Shown here: in pieces, positions 1 through 7,785 of the stretch
How positions within the stretch are numbered: position 1 is the stretch's first letter
How the letters are laid out: every line of letters starts with the position of its first letter
Assembly: GCA_965224755.1 (NCBI GenBank)
Contig: OZ245061.1
Location: forward strand, 1,984,001 to 2,048,000
Direction: 5' to 3'
Source: Hellea sp965224755
GTDB lineage: Bacteria > Pseudomonadota > Alphaproteobacteria > Caulobacterales > Maricaulaceae
DNA: 64,000 bases
The notes under the pieces: model-generated
What the model saw: only the letters and a program-made list of their open reading frames with translations
What the model was told of the DNA's origin: nothing
Databases searched by the model: none
Made by a program: the position numbers and the translations under genes

Positions 1-2
1 AG

Positions 3-77
3 AAACGCAAGCAAAACGTCGATAAACTCGCGGCAGGCTATATTCTACAAGGCGTGCTCGATAGGCTACGGAGCTAG
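3..77 (+). CDS. C-terminal end of an unidentified gene (partial)
   Basis: An open frame runs from the window edge to a TAG at 75-77 and gives 24 residues, mostly charged and amphipathic, ending in LDRLRS. It is the only one of the three forward frames that ends in a plausible soluble C-terminus; another stays open to about position 113 but reads less like protein. The family cannot be recognised from so short a piece. It is probably the last part of a gene transcribed in the same direction as xthA. Confidence 0.3.
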   Translation, partial: KRKQNVDKLAAGYILQGVLDRLRS

Positions 78-153
78 GCGCGTACTGGGAATAGGGTTGC
101 AATAATCGCCAAACCACCTTGACTCTCCAGCACTCTTATCCGACGACACGCCT

Positions 154-954
154 ATGCAAATTGCCACTTGGAACGTCAATTCTATCAAAGCCCGCATGCA
201 CGCCGTGACCAAATGGCTTGCCGCCGCGCAGCCCGATGTTGTCTGCTTGCAGGAAACCAAGACAGTAGATGAGGGTTTCCCTTTTATGGAGATCGAGGCG
301 CTTGGGTATAATGTCGCTGTGCACGGCCAGAAGAGTTATAACGGCGTGGCAATCCTGTCCAAAACGCCGTTTGAAGAGATTAATCCCCGTCTGCCGGGCG
401 ATGATAATGATGAGCAAGCGCGTTATCTGGAAGTCGTGATTGCAGGGAAAAACGGCCCCGTGCGCGTGGCCTCGATTTACTTGCCAAATGGCAATCCCGC
501 CCCCGCCGAAATCGGCGGCATGACCGATAAATATGCGCTGAAGATGAACTGGATGCGGCGGCTAAAAACCCATGCCGCTGAGCTGCTCACCTATGAAGAA
601 CCGCTCATCCTAGCCGGAGATTATAATGTCATTCCCGAGGCTAAAGATTGTTACGACCCGGAAGGCTGGCAAGGGGACGCGCTTTACCGCCCCGAAACCC
701 ACGCGGCTTGGCGGGCGCTGCTTAATCTCGGCCTGACGGAAAGCTTCGAGCAGGTCGATGGCCGCGCCGGACAATATACATTCTGGGATTTTCAGCGCGG
801 CGGCTGGGAGAATAATCACGGCATCCGCATCGATCATTTGCTGCTCTCCCCGCAAGCCGCGGATCATTTGACGGCGTTTCGCATCGATAAAATGGAACGC
901 GACGGGATTAAGCCTTCAGATCATGTGCCCGCTATCGGCACATTTAATCTGTAA
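154..954 (+). CDS. xthA: Exodeoxyribonuclease III
   Basis: This is a 266-residue Mg-dependent AP endonuclease and 3'-5' exonuclease of the exonuclease/endonuclease/phosphatase superfamily. It cuts 5' to abasic sites and cleans blocked 3' ends in base excision repair. The family motifs appear in order: WNVNSIKAR at the N-terminus with Asn7, LQETK with the metal-binding Glu34, AGDYNV in the middle, then RIDHLLLS and SDHVPAIG at the C-terminus with the catalytic Asp-His pair. Length is normal for the family (about 260-270). The stop codon overlaps the next start (TAATG), so it is probably translationally coupled to the DUF2145 gene. Confidence 0.96.
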   Translation: MQIATWNVNSIKARMHAVTKWLAAAQPDVVCLQETKTVDEGFPFMEIEALGYNVAVHGQKSYNGVAILSKTPFEEINPRLPGDDNDEQARYLEVVIAGKNGPVRVASIYLPNGNPAPAEIGGMTDKYALKMNWMRRLKTHAAELLTYEEPLILAGDYNVIPEAKDCYDPEGWQGDALYRPETHAAWRALLNLGLTESFEQVDGRAGQYTFWDFQRGGWENNHGIRIDHLLLSPQAADHLTAFRIDKMERDGIKPSDHVPAIGTFNL

Positions 955-1796
955 TGCAAACGGGGCTTAAAATCCTGATCGGGGCTATCGCCGCTTTAGT
1001 CATCATTGGTTCGCTCTTTGGCTGGCATATTCACACGGTTTATCGCCAAGTCACCGCTTCGACCAATGTCGGCCCGGCCCTGTTTGCAGCCGATGTGCTC
1101 AAAGCTTACGGCAAAACCATCACCAATGACCTTCGCGCAAATAATGTCAAAGCCGCGATTATTTCGCGTTCGGGCCAACCGCGAGAGAAACTCCCCGAAG
1201 GCGTGATGTTTACCCATTCAGCCTTCTTTCTCTATGAGCCGGAGACAGATAATTACGCCGTCTATAATCTCTATCACGGCGAGAAAAACCGCTTGAAGTC
1301 TTCGCTGGCCACAGACACGCCCGCCGATTTTCTGCGGCTGTTGCGGGAGCGCGATGCGGGCCTCATCATTCCAACGCCGGAATTTCAGGACGCGCTCTAT
1401 AACTACATCACTTCGGAAAAATACGGCGAGGTGCATCAGGCCGATTATTCCCTGATCTCCAATCCCTATGATGCGCGTTTTCAAAACTGCAATGAATATA
1501 TGCTCGATAGCCTAGCCGCGCTGGTATGGGACACCAAAGATATAAGCGAGATAAAATCACGCTTTAAAGAGATGCTGCGACCCTCGGAGCTAAAAGCCAA
1601 TTTCATTCGCCGCCATATCGGGCCGCTGGTCGATGAACGCTTGGTGATGGACGACCATGATGATAAAATCTGGACGGTGACAAGCCAAACACTGGCGAAT
1701 TTCCTAGCCGATGAAGGCCAGTTACAAAGCCATTATATGATCGACCTAGAAACGGGGGCTCAGCAGCCCATGCAGGCTCTCGCAGAAATAAGGTAG
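954..1796 (+). CDS. DUF2145 family exported or membrane-anchored protein
   Basis: The 280-residue protein has a hydrophobic N-terminal segment at residues 6-24 that would act as a signal peptide or anchor, so the rest is probably periplasmic. The body resembles the DUF2145 family: a 'FTHSAFFLYEP' segment, a 'YNLYHGEKNRLKSSLATDTP' segment, a 'IIPTPEFQDAL' segment and an 'NPYDARFQNCNEYMLDSLAA' segment occur in the usual order. This Cys and His pattern has been compared with papain-like folds, but no activity is established. The start overlaps the xthA stop (TAATG). The 3' end overlaps the convergent DUF3137 gene by 51 bp. The family call is from memory of the pattern, not a search. Confidence 0.72.
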   Translation: MQTGLKILIGAIAALVIIGSLFGWHIHTVYRQVTASTNVGPALFAADVLKAYGKTITNDLRANNVKAAIISRSGQPREKLPEGVMFTHSAFFLYEPETDNYAVYNLYHGEKNRLKSSLATDTPADFLRLLRERDAGLIIPTPEFQDALYNYITSEKYGEVHQADYSLISNPYDARFQNCNEYMLDSLAALVWDTKDISEIKSRFKEMLRPSELKANFIRRHIGPLVDERLVMDDHDDKIWTVTSQTLANFLADEGQLQSHYMIDLETGAQQPMQALAEIR

Positions 1797-2708
1797 CGCG
1801 TGGCGCTGTTCCTGTTTCCATTTTTCCGGCGCTTCAAAGGCGGCTTCCGCCCCCTTAATGGCCGGAATCAGGCTTTGCAATAGGCCGCGATAAAACTTGC
1901 CGCGCGCCGCATCCGCGCCCGCCGCGCCGCGCCGGCCAATACGAGCTTGCAGGGCATGAACCTTTTCGAGCAGGTAAAAGATCGCGCCGACTTCATTCAC
2001 AATCAAAGTCGCCGCTTCCTGATAATCAAAGGCCTGAAAATCGCGTGAAAAATCAAAGCGGTCATCAATTTCCAGCGCGACATGAAAGCGGTTACCGGCA
2101 AAAACACATTGCACATTACGGCCCATATAATCATCGGCGAAAGCTGTCAGGCGCTCAATAAAATCAGGCGTAAGCAAATATCTGGCCTCGACTTGATCGT
2201 CGCTATAGACTTCAAAAAGGCCCTCAAAGGCAGAACTGGCAAAGCCGACACGCTTGAGACCATTGACCGTTTTCGGGTTGAGGCGGCCTAAATCGCGGCG
2301 GATAATAGTATGGCCGAGGAAATTATCAATATGGGGCATAGACAGGACAATGCCTTCATAGCCATCGCGCGTATCGGCATTATTCGCGTCATAGATCGCC
2401 CACTCATCCTCTGACTCATTTGCGATATGAAACCGGCTTCTGGGTTTTTCCTCAAACGGAAGCGCCGCTGTCACATCGACCAATTCGAATTTTTGTCTCT
2501 GATAGCCTTGCCCCAAAACTTCGCCGCGAAAATTAAACTTACCCGTAGGGCTGCGCACCATGGAGGCCGCTTGCAGCGCCATCAAAATACCGGGCGCCTT
2601 AACATCGGCGCGGTAGCTCCAGCCCAAAGCCTCATAGATATATTGGCGCAAGCTCTGAACCTGAGCCGAAAAATCCTTGGGCGGATAGAAATCTTGAACC
2701 TTCAACAT
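1746..2708 (-). CDS. DUF3137 domain-containing protein
   Basis: The 320-residue protein has no obvious signal peptide or membrane segment. Its middle third carries the pattern I associate with DUF3137: an FRG segment, 'IRRDLGR', 'LKRVGFASSAFEGLFEVYSDDQVEARYLLTPDF' in part, then 'FHVALEIDDRFDF' near residue 210. The C-terminal 90 residues are helical and charged. Usual DUF3137 proteins are membrane-anchored and of unknown function; this one appears soluble. Its last 17 codons overlap the end of the convergent DUF2145 gene. Confidence 0.65.
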   Translation of the reverse strand: MLKVQDFYPPKDFSAQVQSLRQYIYEALGWSYRADVKAPGILMALQAASMVRSPTGKFNFRGEVLGQGYQRQKFELVDVTAALPFEEKPRSRFHIANESEDEWAIYDANNADTRDGYEGIVLSMPHIDNFLGHTIIRRDLGRLNPKTVNGLKRVGFASSAFEGLFEVYSDDQVEARYLLTPDFIERLTAFADDYMGRNVQCVFAGNRFHVALEIDDRFDFSRDFQAFDYQEAATLIVNEVGAIFYLLEKVHALQARIGRRGAAGADAARGKFYRGLLQSLIPAIKGAEAAFEAPEKWKQEQRHALPYFCESLHGLLSPRF

Positions 2709-2756
2709 AGAGAGGGTTTAACCGAAAGGATTTAATATTGAATTGAGGGTACTACG

Positions 2757-2886
2757 TCCCTCTCCCATAGGGAGAGGGTGCCCGAAGGGTGGGTGAGGGG
2801 ATCTGATGTTGAGGTGACGTGCCAAATTGCGAGGCATGGAGCCCCTCATCCGACCCTTCGGGCCACCTTCTCCCCATGGGAGAAGG
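2757..2886. repeat. Inverted pair of palindromic repeats, family A (copies A1 and A2)
   Basis: Copy A1 (2757-2800) reads as a hairpin CCCTCTCCC-ATA-GGGAGAGGG, then a second small hairpin GCCCGAAGGGT, then a tail GGTGAGGGG. Copy A2 (2842-2886) is the same element on the other strand, starting CCCCTCATCC and ending in the CCTTCTCCCC/GGGAGAAGG hairpin. A 41-bp spacer separates them. The pair fills most of the gap between valS and the DUF3137 gene. The structure is like enterobacterial REP/BIME elements, though the sequence is different. Confidence 0.9.
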
Positions 2887-2909
2887 ACAATAATCGTAGT
2901 CAGTCGAAC

Positions 2910-5900
2910 TTAACCAAGGACTGCGAGGGCTTCACCCAACTTTACAAGTTCTTCAACATAGGCGGCGCGGCGGTCTTTTTGTAGCGTCACGACCTTCTCG
3001 GGAGCTTTGGAGATGAAAGCTTCATTGCCGAGTTTTTTATCAATTTTGTCGATCTCGGATTGGGTTTTTTTGATCTCTTTAGTGAGGCGGGCTTTTTCCG
3101 CATCAAGATCAATCAGGCCTTCCATCGGGATGGCATATGTCGCGCCGTCAACGACGCATTGCAGCGCGCCTTGCGGAGCGGCGCTTGCCGTCTCGATGGC
3201 CTCGACGCGGGCCATGCGCTCTAAAGCTTCGGCAAAAATAGTCAGGCGCGGGTCGGCATTATCAGCCAACATCAAGAGCGGGGCTTTCTTGCTTGGCGGG
3301 ACATTCATCTCCGAGCGCACAGAGCGGAGGGCCGTGACGAGGCGAATGAGCCAATTGATATCATCGGCGGCTTGGGCGTTAATCAGGTCATCCCCAAGAA
3401 CCGGCCACTCTGCCAAAATCAAATCGGTGTCGCGGGCCTCTGCCGTATTAGCCCAAAGCTCTTCGGTGATAAACGGCATGAAGGGGTGAAGCAGTTTCAG
3501 GATTTGGTCGAGCGCCCACGCCGCCGCCGCTTGTGTCTCAGATTTAGCGCTTGCGTCATCGCCGGCCATAATCGGCTTAATCAGTTCCAGATACCAATCG
3601 CAATATGTGCCCCAAGCAAATTTATAGGCGGCGTCTGCGGCGGCGTCAAAACGGTAATCTTCGATAAATTTGGTCACGTCTCTGGCGGCAATAACAGCCT
3701 CGGAAACAATCCACTGATTGACCGATTGGGTGCAAGATTTCGGATCAAAACCGGGATCGGATTGACAGCCATTCATTTCTCCGAAACGCGCAGCATTCCA
3801 AAGCTTAGTACCAAAATTCCTATAACCTTCAATACGTTGCGTCGAAAGCCTTACGTTACGGCCCTGCGCCGCCATCGCCGCCATGGTAAAACGCAGAGCG
3901 TCCGCGCCGTAAGTGTCGATTAGTTCCAGAGGGTCAACAACATTGCCCTTAGACTTAGACATTTTCTGTCCCTTTTCGTCCAGCACCAGCGCGTGAATAT
4001 AAACATCCTTAAACGGCACCTCGCCCATAAAATGCAAACCTTGCATCATCATCCGCGCCACCCAGAAGAAGATGATATCAAAGGCGGTGACGAGGACGGA
4101 ACCGGGATAGAAACGCGCAAGCTCTGGCGTTGGTTCAGGCCAGCCAAGAGTGGAGAATGGCCACAGGCCGGAAGAGAACCATGTGTCTAGGACGTCTGGG
4201 TCACGATATATAAATGCAGTTATATTCCCATCAATATCTTTGTGAGCCGCTTTAACTGAGAAATTTTTGTTTTGTGGATTTGAACTGTCGTAATTCATAA
4301 TTTCAGTTGGATTATCTAAAAACACCACCTTTACGGCCCCCTTACCATTATGAGTGTCATAGTATGTTTGTGCAATTTTTAAAGCTTGGTCTTTGTCGAA
4401 AGCGACAAAGACTGAGTCATTGTCCAATTCAGGAATATTAAAATTTTGAACTAAATCTTTACGCGGCCCATACCAAGCTGGTATCCGATGCCCCCACCAT
4501 AACTGCCGCGAGATACACCAAGGCTGGATATTATCCATCCAGTTATCATAGGTTTTTTTCCAGTTTTCGGGGATGAAACGGGTGGAGCCTTTTCCGCACT
4601 CTTGTGTTCCCGGGCTTGACCCGGGACCTCCCTCGGCCTCGCGCGATGTTGCGGGAGACCCCGGCTCAAGGCCGGGGACAGGTGTAGCGGTTAGGCCTCG
4701 GCTCTGCGGGTTTTTGCCCTTCTCCCCGGGGGAGAAGGTGTCGCGCAGCGACGGATGAGGGGCCGCGTTATCTGAGGCCGCGCTTTGCGCAGATTTATTA
4801 TCCTGACCCTCACCCGCCCTTCGGGCACCCTCTCCCTCAGGGAGAGGGGAAGTTGAGTGTCCCCGATCAACCGCCGCAATGGCCTCAACCGCCAGCTTTT
4901 CTGCATCGACGAACCATTGATCGGTTAGCATTGGCTCTATCACTGCGCCTGACCTATCGCCGAAAGGCTGCATGACTTTTTTGTCCTCAACCTTAATCAA
5001 CAACCCTTCGGCGTCGATATCGGCAACCACGGCTTTGCGGGCGACGAACCTATCCATGCCGACATATTTCTCCGGCATGATCTCGCTCTCGCACATCGCG
5101 GCGCGCTCATCCATCAGGCTATACATCGGGATGTTATTGCGTTTGGCGACTTCGTAATCGTTGAAATCATGCGCGCCAGTGATCTTGACCGCGCCGGAGC
5201 CTAAATCCGGGTCGGGATAATCATCGGTGATAATCGGGATCAAGCGATTGGCGAGCGGCAGGCGCACCATCTTGCCGACAATCGGTTTGTAGCGTTCATC
5301 ATCGGGATGCACGGCCACAGCGCCGTCGCCGAGCATGGTTTCGGGGCGGGTGGTGGCGATGGAGATATAATCGCGGATCTCTCGTAGCGTGACGTTCCCA
5401 TCCTCATCCTTTTCAACATAAGTATAAGTCTCCCGTTCTCCATTTTCTTTTAGGGCAAGCGGATATTTGAAATGCCAGAAATGCCCGTCAACTTCGCGGT
5501 TTTCGACTTCGAGGTCGGAAATTGCGGTCTGGAAATGCGGATCCCAATTGACCAGGCGTTTATCGCGGTAAATCAGGCCTTCATCATAAAGCTCGACAAA
5601 GACTTTGGTCACCGCCTGCACCATTTGGTCATCGGGCTCGCCTGTTCCCAGAGTGAACTTCTCGCGTGACCAATCGCAACTCGCGCCGAGGCGGCGAAGC
5701 TGCTGCGTGATGGTTCCTCCGCTTTCCTCTTTCCACTCCCAGACCTTGGCCTCAAACTCCTCGCGGCTCATATCTTTGCGCCCGCGCTGGCCCGCTTCGG
5801 CCATTTTGCGCTCAACCACCATTTGCGTGGCGATGCCGGCATGGTCAGTGCCGGGCTGCCACAGCACGTCTTTGCCGCGCATACGTTCAAAGCGGATCAG

Positions 5901-6086
5901 AATATCTTGCAACGTATCATTAAGCGCATGGCCCATATGCAGACTGCCCGTAACATTGGGCGGCGGAATAACAATGGAATAAGGCTCCAGCGCTGTATCC
6001 ATTTTAGGCTGAAACGCGCCGCTATCCTCCCACGCCTTATACAGGCGGGGCTCGGCCTCTTTCGGGTTAAAACTCTTGTCCAGCAT
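2910..6086 (-). CDS. valS: Valyl-tRNA synthetase with two in-frame insertions
   Basis: This class I enzyme charges tRNA-Val and edits mischarged threonine. The HIGH signature is HMGH at residues 50-53 after PPPNVTGSL, and KMSKS is at 708-712. The editing-domain entry 'ATTRPETMLGD' and the 'QPWCISRQLWWGHRIPAWYGP' region are intact, and the usual C-terminal coiled coil follows. At 1058 residues it is about 100 longer than relatives. Residues 410-500 (4587-4859) are encoded by palindromic repeats and have no counterpart in normal enzymes, where the preceding AVDRG would run straight into the S/T-RFIPENW segment. Residues 542-628 (4203-4463) are an AT-rich stretch about 60 residues longer than in E. 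coli. Both frames stay open, and the core motifs look functional. Confidence 0.95.
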   Translation of the reverse strand: MLDKSFNPKEAEPRLYKAWEDSGAFQPKMDTALEPYSIVIPPPNVTGSLHMGHALNDTLQDILIRFERMRGKDVLWQPGTDHAGIATQMVVERKMAEAGQRGRKDMSREEFEAKVWEWKEESGGTITQQLRRLGASCDWSREKFTLGTGEPDDQMVQAVTKVFVELYDEGLIYRDKRLVNWDPHFQTAISDLEVENREVDGHFWHFKYPLALKENGERETYTYVEKDEDGNVTLREIRDYISIATTRPETMLGDGAVAVHPDDERYKPIVGKMVRLPLANRLIPIITDDYPDPDLGSGAVKITGAHDFNDYEVAKRNNIPMYSLMDERAAMCESEIMPEKYVGMDRFVARKAVVADIDAEGLLIKVEDKKVMQPFGDRSGAVIEPMLTDQWFVDAEKLAVEAIAAVDRGHSTSPLPEGEGARRAGEGQDNKSAQSAASDNAAPHPSLRDTFSPGEKGKNPQSRGLTATPVPGLEPGSPATSREAEGGPGSSPGTQECGKGSTRFIPENWKKTYDNWMDNIQPWCISRQLWWGHRIPAWYGPRKDLVQNFNIPELDNDSVFVAFDKDQALKIAQTYYDTHNGKGAVKVVFLDNPTEIMNYDSSNPQNKNFSVKAAHKDIDGNITAFIYRDPDVLDTWFSSGLWPFSTLGWPEPTPELARFYPGSVLVTAFDIIFFWVARMMMQGLHFMGEVPFKDVYIHALVLDEKGQKMSKSKGNVVDPLELIDTYGADALRFTMAAMAAQGRNVRLSTQRIEGYRNFGTKLWNAARFGEMNGCQSDPGFDPKSCTQSVNQWIVSEAVIAARDVTKFIEDYRFDAAADAAYKFAWGTYCDWYLELIKPIMAGDDASAKSETQAAAAWALDQILKLLHPFMPFITEELWANTAEARDTDLILAEWPVLGDDLINAQAADDINWLIRLVTALRSVRSEMNVPPSKKAPLLMLADNADPRLTIFAEALERMARVEAIETASAAPQGALQCVVDGATYAIPMEGLIDLDAEKARLTKEIKKTQSEIDKIDKKLGNEAFISKAPEKVVTLQKDRRAAYVEELVKLGEALAVLG
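4203..4463 (-). other. AT-rich extended segment inside valS
   Basis: It codes residues 542-628, between WYGP and DPDVLDTWFSS. In typical enzymes this linker is about 25-30 residues. Base composition is visibly AT-richer than the flanking valS sequence, and the encoded peptide is rich in Asn, Asp and Lys. It remains in frame. It may be an old domain insertion in this lineage or a more recent acquisition. Confidence 0.6.
4587..4859. repeat. Palindromic repeats inserted in frame in valS (one family-B element, copies A3 and A4)
   Basis: Going up the plus strand there is a family-B element at 4605-4682, with arms CCCGGGCTTGACCCGGG and CCCCGGCTCAAGGCCGGGG. Next is copy A3 (4717-4762, CCCTTCTCCCC hairpin, then GTGTCGCGCAGCGAC, then GATGAGGGG). 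Last is A4 (4807-4849), the inverted partner. The whole block lies inside the valS reading frame. Its 273 bp are a multiple of three, and no stop codon occurs on the coding strand. The translated peptide is Pro, Gly, Ser and Glu rich and probably disordered. Confidence 0.88.
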
Positions 6087-6097
6087 GCGGCGTCCTA

Positions 6098-6150
6098 ATA
6101 CAAAAACCCGCCCCCACTAACTCCCGAGAGAGGTAAGAGGGCGGGGTTCA
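6098..6150 (-). terminator. Rho-independent terminator downstream of the popZ-like gene
   Basis: Read on the minus strand, a GC-rich stem (ACCCCGCCC with GGGGGCGGGT, one bulge) is followed by TTTTTG. It lies between the end of the popZ-like gene and the start of valS, so valS probably also has its own promoter. A smaller hairpin (CTAGCC-CGAAA-GGCTAG) sits at 6163-6179. Confidence 0.65.
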
Positions 6151-6192
6151 TTCATAATGGCTCTAGCCCGAAAGGCTAGGAAATTAAAGAGG

Positions 6193-7683
6193 CTATTTGC
6201 CGGAGCTGATACGCTTGACTTCTTTGGTCACAGCGCGCTCGACAATGCCTTTCAGATTAGCATCGAGCCAGTCTTTGAGCATCGGGCGAAGCGCCTCCAT
6301 GACGAGGTCGCCAATACGGTCACCGCGTTCAGCAACCGTCGCTTTTTCTTCGACCACTTTATTTAAAGACGAAAACGCATCGGCGGTCGCCGTTTCTGTG
6401 ACGGCGTCAATAATTGTATCTTTTGTTGCAGCTCTGGGCATTTCGGGGGTCTCCTCATCTATAGGGTCAGGGTCTAGGGTTTGTATATCTTCGGCTGAGT
6501 CGGCCTCGTCAATCAAGGCATCAAGTTTATCAAGGACACTATCAACATCATCGGTCTCAACATCATCGGCGGAAACCTGCAGCGGCTCTTCGGAAACATC
6601 CTTTCGGCCCGCTGCGCCGCCCATAAGGGCCGCCGCGCCTAAAGCTGCCGCGCCCAAGCCGGCCTTCTTCATGGAGGGCGACATAGTTTCAGCATCGGCC
6701 CGCGCTTCGGCGGCAATGTCCAAGAGCGATGTCTCCTGGGCCAAAGCCACTTGGGTAATATCTGGGGTAATAGCGGCATCCGCAAGTTCAGCCGCTTGCT
6801 GTAACTGCATTTCATCATCCAGTGTCATGGACAGAATTTCGTCCATAACATCAGAGGGCCCGGTATCTATATCAGGGTTTATATCAGGAATTTCCAAGCC
6901 GGATGCATCCATATCATCATCTATCGGCTCTTCATGCAAAGGCTCTTCGGTCAAATCGGCCATGAGTGATTTGACGAGGTCAATATCGGCATCCCCGGAG
7001 GTAGTAATTTCGTCTTCCGCTTCATCAATTTCGAGGAGTTCCATCGCCGGGTCTATCACCATGTCCTCAGCATCCATGTCCTCAGCATCCGTGTCCTGTG
7101 CAGCTATGTCCTCGGCATCATCGACAAGCATATCATCCAGCATCAGTGACAAATCGTTATCCTCACTTGTAGGCGCGGCTATATCTGGCGTGACAGGCGC
7201 GTCTTGGGCAGTGATGTCAGCCATATCATCTTCAAGCAGAGACAACACATCCTCAAACTCATCGTCCTGCGCCGCGGCTTCCGGCTGCTGCGCTTCGAGA
7301 GCGCTGTCATCAACCCGCTCGTCAAGTACGATATCCAGATCAAGAACCTCGGCGTTATCTTCAGGCAATAGCTCAGGCTTACCCTCGTCGCTGAGTAAAA
7401 GCTCGATATCAGAACCTGACTCAGGCGAGTCTTGTACCGGGGCCATCATATCAGGAATATCCAGATTAGCAGACTCACTCTCCGCCACAACATCCAGCTC
7501 AAGCGTCTCCTCTGCTTCAGATACATCGCCAAAGCCGGGAGTATCTGCCTGCGCAGAGGCCAGCTCAGCCGCACCGACATCATCATCAGCAATAATTTTA
7601 CGGATAGAGGCCAGAATGTCTTCCATGCTAGGCTCTTGGCCATCGCTCATGCCATTTGATGCTTCAGGTGTCTGTTCAGACAT
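6193..7683 (-). CDS. popZ: PopZ-like polar organizing protein (DUF2497 family), unusually long
   Basis: The N-terminus has the family motif EPSMEDILASIRKIIADDD, which recruits client proteins in Caulobacter PopZ. The C-terminus has the oligomerisation helices (EALRPMLKDWLDANLKGIVE, then RAVTKEVKRISSGK). Between them lie roughly 400 residues, very rich in Asp, Glu, Ala and Ser and probably disordered, whereas Caulobacter PopZ is only 177 residues in total. Around residues 338-358 there is a hydrophobic Ala/Gly/Leu stretch after MKKAG that could be membrane-active. PopZ forms polar condensates that anchor the chromosome origin and cell-cycle factors. Its place between tolC and valS matches the Caulobacter neighbourhood as I remember it. 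The family is clear; equivalence to true PopZ is an inference. Confidence 0.82.
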   Translation of the reverse strand: MSEQTPEASNGMSDGQEPSMEDILASIRKIIADDDVGAAELASAQADTPGFGDVSEAEETLELDVVAESESANLDIPDMMAPVQDSPESGSDIELLLSDEGKPELLPEDNAEVLDLDIVLDERVDDSALEAQQPEAAAQDDEFEDVLSLLEDDMADITAQDAPVTPDIAAPTSEDNDLSLMLDDMLVDDAEDIAAQDTDAEDMDAEDMVIDPAMELLEIDEAEDEITTSGDADIDLVKSLMADLTEEPLHEEPIDDDMDASGLEIPDINPDIDTGPSDVMDEILSMTLDDEMQLQQAAELADAAITPDITQVALAQETSLLDIAAEARADAETMSPSMKKAGLGAAALGAAALMGGAAGRKDVSEEPLQVSADDVETDDVDSVLDKLDALIDEADSAEDIQTLDPDPIDEETPEMPRAATKDTIIDAVTETATADAFSSLNKVVEEKATVAERGDRIGDLVMEALRPMLKDWLDANLKGIVERAVTKEVKRISSGK

Positions 7684-7785
7684 AGCTGTTCCCTTAACAG
7701 TCGCGGCAAGCTCCCCCTCGAAGCCATGTAAGCCATTAAGATAGAGTTAAGACAACACGCCCTGCTTGTCTAGGTCGTAGGCGAC

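Noticed and set aside
6197..7744. A 515-residue Ser-rich open frame on the plus strand opposite the popZ-like gene
   Set aside because: It is the antisense shadow of Asp/Glu/Ala codons of a low-complexity gene. It has no ribosome binding site, and its composition (Ser over 25 percent) is not protein-like, whereas the minus-strand frame has the PopZ motifs.
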